A DNA stretch of 64,000 nucleotides from Actinomadura rayongensis (GCF_009831215.1 NZ_WUTW01000001.1:1-64000); one strand, 5' to 3'; counted from the stretch's first letter, positions 1 to 7,856 are shown. Notes: generated by a model not told the origin, from the letters alone. Made by a program: numbers and translations.

Positions 1-76
1 GAACCCGGAAGTTAAGCCTTTCAGCGCCGATGGTACTGCATGGGAGACTGTGTGGGAGAGTAGGACACCGCCGGAC
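1..76 (+). rRNA. rrf: 5S ribosomal RNA, 3' part
   Basis: The first bases are the 3' two thirds of a bacterial 5S rRNA: the conserved GAAC...GTTAAGCC loop, the GCGCCGATGGTACTGCA region and the closing GTGGGAGAGTAGGACACCGCC arm are all readable. The 5' end lies outside the window, and the 3' end is set to within a few bases by the end of the terminal stem. The rest of the rRNA operon (16S, 23S) should lie immediately to the left. Confidence 0.95.
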
Positions 77-84
77 TCACAGTG

Positions 85-119
85 GTTGAGGGCCATCCCG
101 TCACGGGGTGGCCCTCAAC
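85..119 (+). terminator. Hairpin terminator 1 after the rRNA operon
   Basis: A 16-bp stem with one T.G wobble (arms GTTGAGGGCCATCCCG and CGGGGTGGCCCTCAAC) closes on a TCA loop a few bases after the 5S rRNA. Position and stability fit transcription termination of the rRNA operon. Confidence 0.8.
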
Positions 120-128
120 GCATTTCTC

Positions 129-157
129 GGGGCTTCGCCATCGGCGAAGCCCCTTTT
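129..157 (+). terminator. Hairpin terminator 2 after the rRNA operon
   Basis: A perfect 11-bp stem (GGGGCTTCGCC and GGCGAAGCCCC, loop ATC) is followed directly by TTTT. This is a classical intrinsic terminator placed ten bases after the first hairpin, so the rRNA operon ends with tandem terminators. It also lies 12 bases beyond the stop of the convergent MarR gene. Confidence 0.8.
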
Positions 158-168
158 GCGTTGGGCCA

Positions 169-672
169 TTAGTTGTTCTTCGGGCGGCGTTTGCGGGGGG
201 CGGCCGAGCGGGGCGGCTGGGCGCGCATGTGGTCGCGTACGCGGGTCATGATGTCGCCGAGGTGGTCGAGGTCGTCGGCGGTCAGGCTGTCGAACAGCAT
301 GCGGCGGGTGACCTCGACGTGGCCGGGCAGGACGCGGTGGAAGAGTTCGCGTCCCGCGTCGGTGATGCTGACCAGGGTGGCGCGTTCGTCGTCCGGGCTC
401 GGGGCGCGTGTGATCAGGCCGGCCTTCTCCAGCAGGCCCGCCTGGTAGGTGAGGCCGCTGCGGCTGTAGACGACGCCGTCGGCGAGCTGCGTCATCGTCA
501 GCGGCCCCTCTGCGCCGACGAGCCGGCCGAGGAGCTGGAACTGGATGTAGCTGAGGCCGCCGTCCGCCTGGACCTGCTGCTCGACCTGGTGCTGGAGCAG
601 GCTCAGAGCCTCCAGTAGGACGAAGTACGTCCCCAGCTCCTGCGGGCCGAGCCGCTCGACGGGGTCGGTCAT
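169..672 (-). CDS. MarR-family transcriptional regulator
   Basis: 167-residue winged-helix protein. The MarR fold is visible: a dimerisation helix (YFVLLEALSLLQHQV), the recognition region (LTMTQLADGVVYSRSGLTYQAGLLEKAGLI), and the wing with the acidic-basic signature SPDDERATLVSITDAGREL. MarR proteins bind palindromes near their own promoter and release them on binding a phenolic or oxidising ligand. The gene diverges from an NAD(P)H:quinone oxidoreductase-like gene, and three related 18-bp palindromes fill the gap, so autoregulation and control of the neighbour are likely. The ATG at 672 was chosen because the extra N-terminal residues of the longer reading frame would cover operator 1 and do not look like MarR. 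The C terminus is Arg/Lys/Pro-rich (APRKRRPKNN). Confidence 0.9.
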   Translation of the reverse strand: MTDPVERLGPQELGTYFVLLEALSLLQHQVEQQVQADGGLSYIQFQLLGRLVGAEGPLTMTQLADGVVYSRSGLTYQAGLLEKAGLITRAPSPDDERATLVSITDAGRELFHRVLPGHVEVTRRMLFDSLTADDLDHLGDIMTRVRDHMRAQPPRSAAPRKRRPKNN

Positions 673-685
673 CCGTTCCACCACC

Positions 686-703
686 TGCTTCGAATTCTTA
701 GCA
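686..703. promoter_or_regulatory. Putative MarR operator, copy 1
   Basis: Reads TGCTTCGA-AT-TCTTAGCA. The left half-site is identical to copy 2 and the right half has two mismatches. It lies 14 bases upstream of the marR start codon, where binding would block marR expression. Confidence 0.6.
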
Positions 704-734
704 ATGTGACCACCGTCACGGACGGCGCCGGGAT

Positions 735-752
735 TGCTTCGAAGTCGAAGCA
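735..752. promoter_or_regulatory. Putative MarR operator, copy 2 (perfect palindrome)
   Basis: TGCTTCGA-AG-TCGAAGCA has perfect 8-base half-sites around a 2-base spacer, the usual size and symmetry of a MarR site. It is centred in the divergent intergenic region. Confidence 0.7.
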
Positions 753-767
753 CGTTGTGCCCCGTAC

Positions 768-785
768 TGCTTCCAACTCAAAGCA
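768..785. promoter_or_regulatory. Putative MarR operator, copy 3
   Basis: TGCTTCCA-AC-TCAAAGCA has the same architecture as copies 1 and 2, with one changed base in each half-site relative to copy 2. It ends 13 bases before the oxidoreductase start, just upstream of its ribosome binding site. Confidence 0.6.
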
Positions 786-798
786 TACGGGAGAGATC

Positions 799-1731
799 AT
801 GAAGGCAGTCCGTTTCCACTCGTACGGCGACAGCAGCGTCCTGGTCCACGAGGACGTCGACCGTCCGCAGGCGGGGCCCGGAGAGGTCGTGGTGCGGGTC
901 GCCGGCACCTCGTTCAACCCCGTGGACGTCGGGCTTCGCGCGGGCGCGCTGCAGGAGGTCTTCCCGCTGGAGCTGCCGCACGTCCCGAACGTCGACCTGG
1001 CGGGGACGGTCGCGGAGGTCGGCGCGGACGTCACCGGCTGGGCGGTCGGGGCGGCGGTCGTCGCGTACATCCCGATCGCGGCGTCCGGGGCGGCGGCCGA
1101 GTTCGCGGTCGTCCCGGCCGAGCTGCTGGCGGCGGCGCCGAGCACCGGCTCGCTGGCCGACGCGGCGGCGCTGCCCGCCACCGGGCTGACAGCCTGGCAG
1201 GCGCTGGTGGAGCACGCCGGCGTCGCGCCGGGGCAGCACGTCCTGATCAACGGGGCGGGCGGGGCCGTCGGCGGTTACGCGGTGCAGCTCGCCAAGGGCG
1301 CGGGCGCCGTCGTCACCGCGACCGGCAGCGCGCGGAGCGCCGAGCGCCTGCGCTCCCACAAGGCCGACCGGGTCGTCGACTACACGGCGACGCCGCTCGT
1401 CGAGGCGGTCGCCGGGGAGCGGTTCGACGTGGTGCTGAACCTCGCGCCGACGAGCCCGGAGGAGACCGCGGCCCTGGCGGAGCTGGTGGCCGACGGCGGC
1501 GTGTTCCTCAGCGCGACGTCGCCGGTGCCGCAGGATGCGGGGCGAGGCGTCCGGACCGTCCAGGTGTACTCGCGGAGCGATGCCGCGCAGCTCGCCGAGC
1601 TGGTCGCGCGGGTCAACGCGGGCGAGCTGACGATCGACGTGGCGGAGCGGCGGCCCCTGGCCGACCTGGCCGCCGTCCACGACGAGGCCGCCGCCGGACG
1701 GCTGCGCGGCAAGGTCGTCCTGACGCCGTGA
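799..1731 (+). CDS. NADP-dependent oxidoreductase (zinc-independent MDR, quinone oxidoreductase-like)
   Basis: 310-residue medium-chain dehydrogenase/reductase. The N-terminal GroES-like half (MKAVRFHSYG, then GTSFNPVDVGLRAG, then HVPNVDLAGTV) is followed by a Rossmann half with GAGGAVGGYAVQLAKGAGA binding NAD(P)H. No structural-zinc cysteine cluster is visible, which places it with quinone oxidoreductases rather than zinc alcohol dehydrogenases. The ATG at 799 follows a GGGAGA ribosome binding site. It diverges from the MarR gene and sits next to three operator copies, so it is probably induced by a quinone or electrophile sensed by that repressor. The substrate cannot be told from sequence. 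Confidence 0.88.
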   Translation: MKAVRFHSYGDSSVLVHEDVDRPQAGPGEVVVRVAGTSFNPVDVGLRAGALQEVFPLELPHVPNVDLAGTVAEVGADVTGWAVGAAVVAYIPIAASGAAAEFAVVPAELLAAAPSTGSLADAAALPATGLTAWQALVEHAGVAPGQHVLINGAGGAVGGYAVQLAKGAGAVVTATGSARSAERLRSHKADRVVDYTATPLVEAVAGERFDVVLNLAPTSPEETAALAELVADGGVFLSATSPVPQDAGRGVRTVQVYSRSDAAQLAELVARVNAGELTIDVAERRPLADLAAVHDEAAAGRLRGKVVLTP

Positions 1732-1737
1732 GCAAGG

Positions 1738-1765
1738 GCGGGGGGCGGTGCGGCCCGCCCCCCGC
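1738..1765 (+). terminator. Hairpin terminator after the oxidoreductase
   Basis: An 11-bp all-GC stem, GCGGGGGGCGG and CCGCCCCCCGC, with a 6-base loop, starts 7 bases after the oxidoreductase stop. There is no U tract, as is common in high-GC actinobacteria. Confidence 0.6.
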
Positions 1766-1832
1766 ACGTCCGGGGTTCGTCCCGGGGCGGACGGGTAGGG
1801 GGCCGGTCCGCCGAGACGTCCAGGAGACCATC

Positions 1833-2066
1833 ATGATCACTGTGGAGCACGTGGAACGGCTGCTGCACGCCGAGGACCCGGAGGCCGCGCTCATCGTGGT
1901 CGACGGGAGCCCCGAGGTCGTGTCGTCCGCGCACGCGACCGACGGCGTGTTCGTCACCGACCGGCAGGACGTCGTGACGCAGATCGGCGACGGCGAGCCG
2001 GCCCCGGACACGCTGCGCCGCCTGGCCGAGGCGCTGGACACCGCCGTCAACGGCCTCGGCGGCTAG
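1833..2066 (+). CDS. Small conserved-looking hypothetical protein
   Basis: 77-residue acidic protein starting MITVEHVERLLHAEDPEAALIVVDGSPEVVSS. An AGGAGA ribosome binding site precedes the ATG, and third-position GC bias supports a real gene. No family is recognised. The alternation of predicted strands and helices (ALIVVDGSPEVVSS, GVFVTDRQDVVTQI, LRRLAEALDTAVNGL) suggests a small soluble alpha/beta protein. Its stop codon overlaps that of the convergent methyltransferase gene by four bases. Confidence 0.6.
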   Translation: MITVEHVERLLHAEDPEAALIVVDGSPEVVSSAHATDGVFVTDRQDVVTQIGDGEPAPDTLRRLAEALDTAVNGLGG

Positions 2067-2824
2067 GCCGCGGGACGCGCGGCGGCGATGACCGTCGCGT
2101 AGTCGCAGCTCGCGACGCGCGGGGCCAGGCCGTGCGCGGCCACCGCCGAGGACGCGTCGGGGGCCTGGCGCTCGGTCGTCTCGAACAGCAGGAGGCCGCC
2201 GGGCGCCAGCCACGCGGGCGCCTCGGCGGCGACGCGGCGCAGCAGGTCCAGGCCGTCGCCGCCGCCGTCCAGGGCCACGCGCGCCTCGTGGTCGCGGGCC
2301 TCGGACGGCAGCAGCCCGATGTCGCCGGTCGGGACGTAGGGGACGTTCGACAGCAGGACGTCCACGCGTCCGCGCAGGCCGGCGGGCAGCGGGGCGAAGA
2401 GGTCGCCGGTGAAGCAGCGCTCGGGCGGCAGGTTGCGGCGTGCGCACGCGACGGCGGCCGGATCGACGTCGGCGGCGTACACGTCGGCGCCGGGACGGGC
2501 GGCGGCGAACGCGGCGCCGAGCGCGCCCGTCCCGCAGCACAGGTCCACGACGAGCGGGCGCGGGGCCGGGTGCGCGAGCGCCTGCGCCAGCAGGAACTCG
2601 GTGCGGCGGCGCGGGACGAACACGCCCGGGTCCACCTGGATCCGCAGGCCGCCGAACGCCGCCCAGCCGAGGACGTGCTCCAGCGGCAGCCCGGCGGCGC
2701 GGCGCTCGACCATCGCGGCGCGCTCGTCCGGGGCGGCCGTTGCGAGGATGAGACGGGCCTCGTCCTCGGCGAAGACGCAGCCCGCGGCGCGCAGCCGCGT
2801 CACGATCTCGGAGTATTCGGGCAT
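2063..2824 (-). CDS. Putative protein-(glutamine-N5) methyltransferase (PrmC-related)
   Basis: 253-residue SAM-dependent methyltransferase of the PrmC/HemK type. An N-terminal helical domain (about 1-60) is followed by a SAM-binding Rossmann domain with VVDLCCGTGALGAAFA (motif I) and VYAADVDPAAVACARRN. PrmC methylates the GGQ glutamine of release factors through an NPPY motif. Here the equivalent reads SNVPYVPTG, the NVPY variant typical of the PrmC-related subfamily of unknown substrate. The FVPRRRTEFL element also matches this group. It stands alone, convergent with the small hypothetical gene and divergent from the P450 at 3020. Confidence 0.85.
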   Translation of the reverse strand: MPEYSEIVTRLRAAGCVFAEDEARLILATAAPDERAAMVERRAAGLPLEHVLGWAAFGGLRIQVDPGVFVPRRRTEFLLAQALAHPAPRPLVVDLCCGTGALGAAFAAARPGADVYAADVDPAAVACARRNLPPERCFTGDLFAPLPAGLRGRVDVLLSNVPYVPTGDIGLLPSEARDHEARVALDGGGDGLDLLRRVAAEAPAWLAPGGLLLFETTERQAPDASSAVAAHGLAPRVASCDYATVIAAARPAA

Positions 2825-3019
2825 CGGGTCCTTTCCGGGAGACGCGAGTCTAGAGGACGCCGCCGCAGACCCCGGTGAGTTTTCTGTAACCGGATGTTCA
2901 CTGATTGAGGTCATATCTCTCTCACCCCTCCGTAAGCCGATCATTTCTTGCAGCGCCGGGGAGCGGACACTGACGATGTGATCGTCCTTGACATCCTTTT
3001 TCCGCAAAGGAGGCCGGCG

Positions 3020-4405
3020 GTGTCGATGACCAGCACGGTCGGCCGTCAGGCCAGGGAGATTCCGTTCCGGGACATCGCTCCGACCTTCGTCCGGGACCCG
3101 CTCGCCGCCGTCGAGCGGATCGGCGCGCGGGCGGGCGGCGACATCGTGCGGCTGCGTCTCGGCGCGATGAGTCCGTATCTCGTGACCCGGCCCGAACATG
3201 TGGCGCACGTGCTCAGCGACAATGCGGCCAACTACGAGCGGGAAGGGTGGCTGTGGAATCCGCTGAGCCGTCTCGTCGGCGAACCGGCGGGCAAACTGTG
3301 GTGGGCGCGGCGGGCGGTTCTCCAGGAACTCGTGTCGGGTCCGAGCATCGACCGGTTCGCCGACGAGATGGCCGTCACGATCGTCCAGGCGGTGGACGAG
3401 ATGGCGGACCGCGGCGCCGGCGGGACGCGGCTGATCGCCCGGCGGGAAATGTCGCGCGTCGTCTTCCGGGCCATCACGCGCGTGCTCGTCGGCGACATGG
3501 TGACGACCGAGCAGACGTTGCGGCTCGGCCGGGCGGTGACCGTCGCGTCGGCGGCATTGCGTCCCCGGCTGCTGGCCCCTTTCGTGCCCAATGAAGTGCC
3601 TTTCTTCGGCGACCGGACGTTCGCGCGGGCGCTCAGAGAGATCGACGAACTCGTCCTGCCGATCGTCCGCCGGGCGCAGGAGCGCGGCGACCGCCCGGAG
3701 GGGCACGACGTCGTCTCGCGGCTGCTGCGCGCCACGACGGCGGACGGCGACCGCTTCACCCTCCGCCAGCTCCGCGACGGCCTCGTCTCGCTCTACGTGG
3801 GCGGCACCGAGACGACGGTGATCGCGCTGACGTTCCTCTGGGTCGTCCTCGGCCGCCGCACGGACGTCCAGGAACGGCTGACCGAAGAGATCGACCGGGT
3901 GGTGGGGGAAGGCCCGCTCAACGGCTCCCACCTGCGGCACCTCACCTACACCAAGCAGGTCGCGCTGGAGACGCTGCGGCTGTACCCGCCGGGCTGGATG
4001 CTGCCGCGCGTGATCTACCGGGACGACGTGATCGACGGCGTCCGGATCGACGGCGGCGGGCTCATCGTCGTCAGCCCGTACCTCACGCACCGGCTGCCCG
4101 ACGTGTGGCCCGAGCCGACGCGCTTCGACCCGGACCGCTTCCGCCCGGGGCACGAGCCCCGGCACCGGCTGGCCTATCTGACCTTCGGCGCGGGGCCGCA
4201 CGGATGCGTCGGACGTCCTTTCTTCACCGCCGAGATGCAGCTCATCCTCGCCGCGCTGCTCAGCCGGTTCCGGGTCGAGGTCCACGGCGATCCGACGGCC
4301 CGCCCGAAACTCGGAATGACGCTGCGACCCCGCCAGGAGGTCGAGATCAGCCTTGTTCCACGCGTCCGGTCAGCCGGACGGGAATCTCCGTCAGCGCGTT
4401 CGTGA
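3020..4405 (+). CDS. Cytochrome P450
   Basis: 461-residue P450 monooxygenase with all hallmarks: I-helix GGTETTVIALTF, K-helix ETLRLYPPGWMLPR (ExxR), and heme loop FGAGPHGCVGRPFF with the thiolate Cys near residue 396. The RLYPP region and the length resemble CYP102/eukaryotic-like bacterial P450s more than the shorter P450s next door. A strong AAAGGAGG lies 6 bases before the GTG at 3020, which decides the start (the ATG at 3026 is too far). No redox partner is adjacent. Its 3' end overlaps the convergent CYP154-like P450 by 59 bases. The substrate is unknown. Confidence 0.9.
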   Translation: MSMTSTVGRQAREIPFRDIAPTFVRDPLAAVERIGARAGGDIVRLRLGAMSPYLVTRPEHVAHVLSDNAANYEREGWLWNPLSRLVGEPAGKLWWARRAVLQELVSGPSIDRFADEMAVTIVQAVDEMADRGAGGTRLIARREMSRVVFRAITRVLVGDMVTTEQTLRLGRAVTVASAALRPRLLAPFVPNEVPFFGDRTFARALREIDELVLPIVRRAQERGDRPEGHDVVSRLLRATTADGDRFTLRQLRDGLVSLYVGGTETTVIALTFLWVVLGRRTDVQERLTEEIDRVVGEGPLNGSHLRHLTYTKQVALETLRLYPPGWMLPRVIYRDDVIDGVRIDGGGLIVVSPYLTHRLPDVWPEPTRFDPDRFRPGHEPRHRLAYLTFGAGPHGCVGRPFFTAEMQLILAALLSRFRVEVHGDPTARPKLGMTLRPRQEVEISLVPRVRSAGRESPSARS

Positions 4406-5615
4406 AAAGGCTTGGAACGGGCTTGGGATCGCCGGAGAAGGCGAGCACCATATCCGGATAGCGGGTGAAGAGGGACTTCACGGCAAGAGTCGCCTGCTGC
4501 TGGGCCAGATGCGAGCCCGGGCAGATGTGCCGGCCCGCGCCGAACGCCAGATGCGGACGCTGGTCCCGCGTCAGGTCGAAGACCTCGGCCGTCGCGCCGT
4601 GGTGGTGCGGATCGCGGCCCACCGCCGTGTAGGGCGCCATGATGGCGTCCCCGGCCGGAATGGTGACCCCGGCGATCTCCACGTCCCGGACGGGATAGCG
4701 CGCCAGGAAATTGCCGATCGAGGAATCCCAGCGCAGCGTCTCGGTCACCGCGTCGGCGAAACGGTCTTCGGCCAAAGCCAGGGCGAGCTGGTCCGGGTGG
4801 CTCAGCAAAGCGCGGATCGTGTTGCCGATGAGCCCGATCGTCGTTTCGTGACCGGCCGTCAGCAGCACCCACAGAGTGTCGGCGAGTTCCCGGTCGCTCA
4901 TCGTCGTCGTGCCCTCGGTGCGCGCGGCGATGAGCGCGCTCGTCAGGTCCTCGCCCGGCTCGGCGGCCCGGACGGCGATCAGCTCGCCGAGGAAGCGCGG
5001 GATGTCGGCCATGACGGCGGCGACCTGCTCGGGCGTCGTGTCCGTCCGGAAGATCGAGTCGACCAGGTGCCGCAGCCGGGGCCACTCCGCCTCGGGGACG
5101 CCGAGCAGCTCGCAGATCACCCGCAGCGGCAGCGGCGCGCAGTAGTGGGCGCGCAGGTCCACGACGCCGTCGGCGTCCGCATGGCCGGGCAGGGCGTCCA
5201 GCAGGGCGTCGACCGTCGCGGTGACGCTCGGCAGCAGCGCCTCGACGCGGCGGCCGGTGAACGTCGTCGTGATGGGACGGCGCAGCCGCCGGTGGTCCTC
5301 GCCGTCCGCCGTGACGAGGTTGTCCACGGCGATCATCCCGATGATGGGGTTGTCGGGGGTCAGCTCGCCGGTCTTGTAGGCGGTCCAGGTCTTGTAGTTC
5401 TTGCTCATGTCCGGGCTGCGGACGACCTGCTCCACCAGCTCGTGCGTCGTCACCGCCCACACGACGAGCCCGCCGGGCAGCCCGACGCGGACGAGCCCGC
5501 CGGTCGCCTCCCCGGCGGCGCGCAGCCGGGCCGCCTCGCCCTGGTGGTCGGCCCCGGACGGGTCCAGCGTGATGACTGGAATATCGGCATATTTCGGACT
5601 GGACGGGCTGGGCAT
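4347..5615 (-). CDS. Conservon-associated cytochrome P450, CYP154-like
   Basis: 422-residue class I bacterial P450 with a complete motif set: I-helix AGHETTIGL, K-helix ETLRWD, heme loop FGAGRHICPGSHLA with Cys near residue 365. It is the last gene of the minus-strand conservon operon, 27 bases after the CYP157-like gene. In Streptomyces conservons a CYP157 and a CYP154 member also sit side by side downstream of cvnD, which is the basis for the subfamily suggestion. The ATG at 5615 follows GGAG by 7 bases, and a GTG just upstream is an alternative. Its 3' end overlaps the convergent P450 gene by 59 bases. Confidence 0.9.
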   Translation of the reverse strand: MPSPSSPKYADIPVITLDPSGADHQGEAARLRAAGEATGGLVRVGLPGGLVVWAVTTHELVEQVVRSPDMSKNYKTWTAYKTGELTPDNPIIGMIAVDNLVTADGEDHRRLRRPITTTFTGRRVEALLPSVTATVDALLDALPGHADADGVVDLRAHYCAPLPLRVICELLGVPEAEWPRLRHLVDSIFRTDTTPEQVAAVMADIPRFLGELIAVRAAEPGEDLTSALIAARTEGTTTMSDRELADTLWVLLTAGHETTIGLIGNTIRALLSHPDQLALALAEDRFADAVTETLRWDSSIGNFLARYPVRDVEIAGVTIPAGDAIMAPYTAVGRDPHHHGATAEVFDLTRDQRPHLAFGAGRHICPGSHLAQQQATLAVKSLFTRYPDMVLAFSGDPKPVPSLFTNALTEIPVRLTGRVEQG

Positions 5616-5642
5616 CACACGGCTCCGAGAAGAAGAGGGGAC

Positions 5643-6884
5643 TCAGACGAGGACGGGGTCGATCGACGCGGGCGTGAACGCGACGGGCAGCCGGCGCGGG
5701 ATCCGGGTCCACGGGCTCGGCTCGTTGCCGATCGCGTCCGGGTCCTCGGTGACGCGCATGTCGCGCAGCAGGTGCCCGGCGGCGCCGACGGCCGTCCGGG
5801 CGATCGTGCGGGCGGGATCGCGGGCCGGGCACGCGTGCGGCCCCGCCGACCAGGCCAGGGACGCGCGGTTGCCGTGCGTCCACCAGCCCGGCGTGTGGGC
5901 GCGCGTGTCGCGGGACGCGGCGGCGAGGCCGAGGATCAGCGCGTCCCCCCGCGCGATCCGCCGGCCGCCCAGCTCGACGTCCGCGAGCGCGTACCGGGCG
6001 GGCATGTTGATCATGGGGGGCTGGCGGGCGAGGACCTCGTCCAGCGCGTCGTCCACCGACAGGCGTCCGCCGCGCACCCGGCTCGCGAAGCGCGGATCGG
6101 TCAGCGTCAGCCGCAGCGACTGCGCGATCCAGCTGATCAGGGTGTGGTTGCCCGCCGAGACCAGCACGACGAGCGTCTGGAGCACCTCGGCGTCGCTGCG
6201 CAGGTCCGGATGGCGGAGCAGGGCGCTCGTGACGTCCGGTCCCGGCGCGGCCGACTTCGCCGCGAGCAGCCCGCCGAGCAGCGCCTCGAACCGCGCGTTG
6301 CCCTCCTGCGCCTGCTCCCCGGACGAGAACAGCAGGTGCATCGCCGCCAGCAGCTCCGCCGACTGCGCCGCGTCCAGCCCGATCAGCTCGCCGATCGTCA
6401 GCAGCGGCACCGCCGCCGCGTAGTCCGCGACGAGGTCCGCCGTGCCGCGCGGCGCGACCTGCGCGATCAGCCCGGTGCACAGCCGCTCGACGGTCCGGCG
6501 CAGCCGCCGGTGGTCGACGCCCGCGATGGCCTCTTGCAGGGGCCGCCGCAGCCGCCGGTGCTCCTCGCCGTCGTGGCCGATCACGTTGTCGCGGAAGAAC
6601 ATCATCGGGCCGAGGGGCGAGTCGGGCGGGACCGTTCCGTCCTGGAACAGCCGCCAGCGCCGGCCGTCCCGGGAGAACAGGTGCTCGTCGCGGGTGATCG
6701 TGCGCAGCTCGTCGTAGCCCATCACCAGCCAGGCGTGGACGCCCGGCGTCAGCTCCACCGGCGCGACCGGGCCGTAACCGCGCCACAGCTTCTCGAACGC
6801 GCCGTCGGGATCGGCGGTCGTCGCGTCCAGCGGGGGCGCGCCGGACGCCGCGAGCTGGTCCAGTTCCGGGACGGGCATGGTCAC
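5643..6884 (-). CDS. Atypical conservon cytochrome P450, CYP157-like, without ExxR
   Basis: 413-residue P450-fold protein whose catalytic motifs are degraded. The K-helix reads DEVLARQPP, so the normally invariant ExxR arginine is replaced by alanine (E-V-L-A). The I-helix reads SAGNHTLIS instead of AGxE/DT. The heme loop reads WSAGPHACPARD, keeping the Cys (near residue 352) but losing the leading Phe and the following Gly. Streptomyces CYP157 proteins, which sit in conservons next to CYP154, are known to lack ExxR, so this is probably a natural subfamily trait, not decay. The GTG at 6884 gives a GTGA overlap with cvnD and a GGAAGG 8 bases upstream. The ATG at 6878 is the alternative. Confidence 0.87.
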   Translation of the reverse strand: MTMPVPELDQLAASGAPPLDATTADPDGAFEKLWRGYGPVAPVELTPGVHAWLVMGYDELRTITRDEHLFSRDGRRWRLFQDGTVPPDSPLGPMMFFRDNVIGHDGEEHRRLRRPLQEAIAGVDHRRLRRTVERLCTGLIAQVAPRGTADLVADYAAAVPLLTIGELIGLDAAQSAELLAAMHLLFSSGEQAQEGNARFEALLGGLLAAKSAAPGPDVTSALLRHPDLRSDAEVLQTLVVLVSAGNHTLISWIAQSLRLTLTDPRFASRVRGGRLSVDDALDEVLARQPPMINMPARYALADVELGGRRIARGDALILGLAAASRDTRAHTPGWWTHGNRASLAWSAGPHACPARDPARTIARTAVGAAGHLLRDMRVTEDPDAIGNEPSPWTRIPRRLPVAFTPASIDPVLV

Positions 6885-7498
6885 GCGGTGGGCCTTCCGG
6901 TGGTGAGGGCGTGGCGGGTCAGGGCGGTCAGCGCGGCGAGCGACGACGTCCGGTCCCGCGCGTCGCAGGTGATCAGCGGCGTGCCGGGCAGCAGGTCCAT
7001 CGCGCGGCGCAGGTCGGGCTCGGGATGGCGGACGGTGTCGGGGAACTCGTTCACCGCGACCGCGATCGGCCCGAGCCCGTGCTCCTCCAGTTCGCCGAGG
7101 ACGTCGAACGTCCCTTCCAGGCGCCGCGTGTCGGCGAGGACGAGGACCCCGACGGCGCCCTGCGCGAGGCCCGCCCACATGTCCCAGTAGCGGCGCTGGC
7201 CGGGCGTCCCGAACACGTACAGGACGAGGCTGCCGCCGAGCGTGATGCGGCCGAAGTCCAGCGCGACGGTCGTGGTGGTCTTGCCGTCCAGCCCGGCGAG
7301 GTCGTCCACGCCGACGCTGGCCTCGGTCATCGTCTCCTCGGTCCGCAGCGGCTCGATCTCGCTGACCGTCCCGACGAACGTCGTCTTGCCGACGCCGAAG
7401 TCCCCGACGACGAGGATCTTGGCGGTCTCGGTGACGCTGTCGGCGACGTAGCTGACGCGGTGCCGCCCGACCGGGCCGTCAGAGGGCGTTGAGTCCAT
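6881..7498 (-). CDS. cvnD: Conservon GTP-binding protein CvnD
   Basis: 205-residue small Ras-like GTPase. The P-loop GDFGVGKTT lies near residue 32, a G3-like FGTPGQRRYW follows, and the G4 equivalent reads NEFPD, a variant of NKxD typical of this bacterial MglA-like/ATP-GTP-binding group. In the conservon model CvnD cycles between GDP and GTP forms and associates with the sensor-like CvnA and roadblock protein CvnB at the membrane. The gene overlaps cvnC by 20 bases and the next P450 by 4, so translation is coupled across the operon. Confidence 0.92.
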   Translation of the reverse strand: MDSTPSDGPVGRHRVSYVADSVTETAKILVVGDFGVGKTTFVGTVSEIEPLRTEETMTEASVGVDDLAGLDGKTTTTVALDFGRITLGGSLVLYVFGTPGQRRYWDMWAGLAQGAVGVLVLADTRRLEGTFDVLGELEEHGLGPIAVAVNEFPDTVRHPEPDLRRAMDLLPGTPLITCDARDRTSSLAALTALTRHALTTGRPTA

Positions 7499-7856
7499 CG
7501 AGCACCCTTTGCAGGAGGTCGGTTCCCGGCGCGGTGGGGGGCGGTTCGCTGCGCGCCCGCAGATGGTGGGACGCGACGAGGTCGTCGGCGAGCACGAGCA
7601 CGACGCTGACCGGCAGCTCCAGATGCGCGGCGGCCTCGGCGACCGACAGCGTCCCGCCCCGGCACAGCCGCAGCAGCGCGCGGGCCTGCGGCGCGGCGGC
7701 GACGGTCAGCGGGGCGCCGGTCGGGTCGGCGCGCAGCAGCGTGTCGAGCGCGAGGTCGCCGTGCGCGGCGCGGCCGGACGTCAGCACGAACGGGCGCAGC
7801 GCCGCGTCGTCGTCGCGGGGGGCGGCGGGCTCGCCGGTGTCGTCGGGGAGCCGCAC
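7479..7856 (-). CDS. cvnC: Conservon protein CvnC (DUF742)
   Basis: 125-residue DUF742 protein. The family signature is visible: RPFVLTSGRA near residue 21, LLRLCRGGTLSVAEAAAHLELPVSVVLVLADDLVA in the middle, and a C-terminal LLQRVLDGLNAL. The middle part resembles a winged helix-turn-helix, although DUF742 is thought to act as a member of the CvnA-D complex. The GTG start sits 1 base after the cvnB stop, and the 3' end overlaps cvnD by 20 bases. Confidence 0.92.
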   Translation of the reverse strand: MRLPDDTGEPAAPRDDDAALRPFVLTSGRAAHGDLALDTLLRADPTGAPLTVAAAPQARALLRLCRGGTLSVAEAAAHLELPVSVVLVLADDLVASHHLRARSEPPPTAPGTDLLQRVLDGLNAL

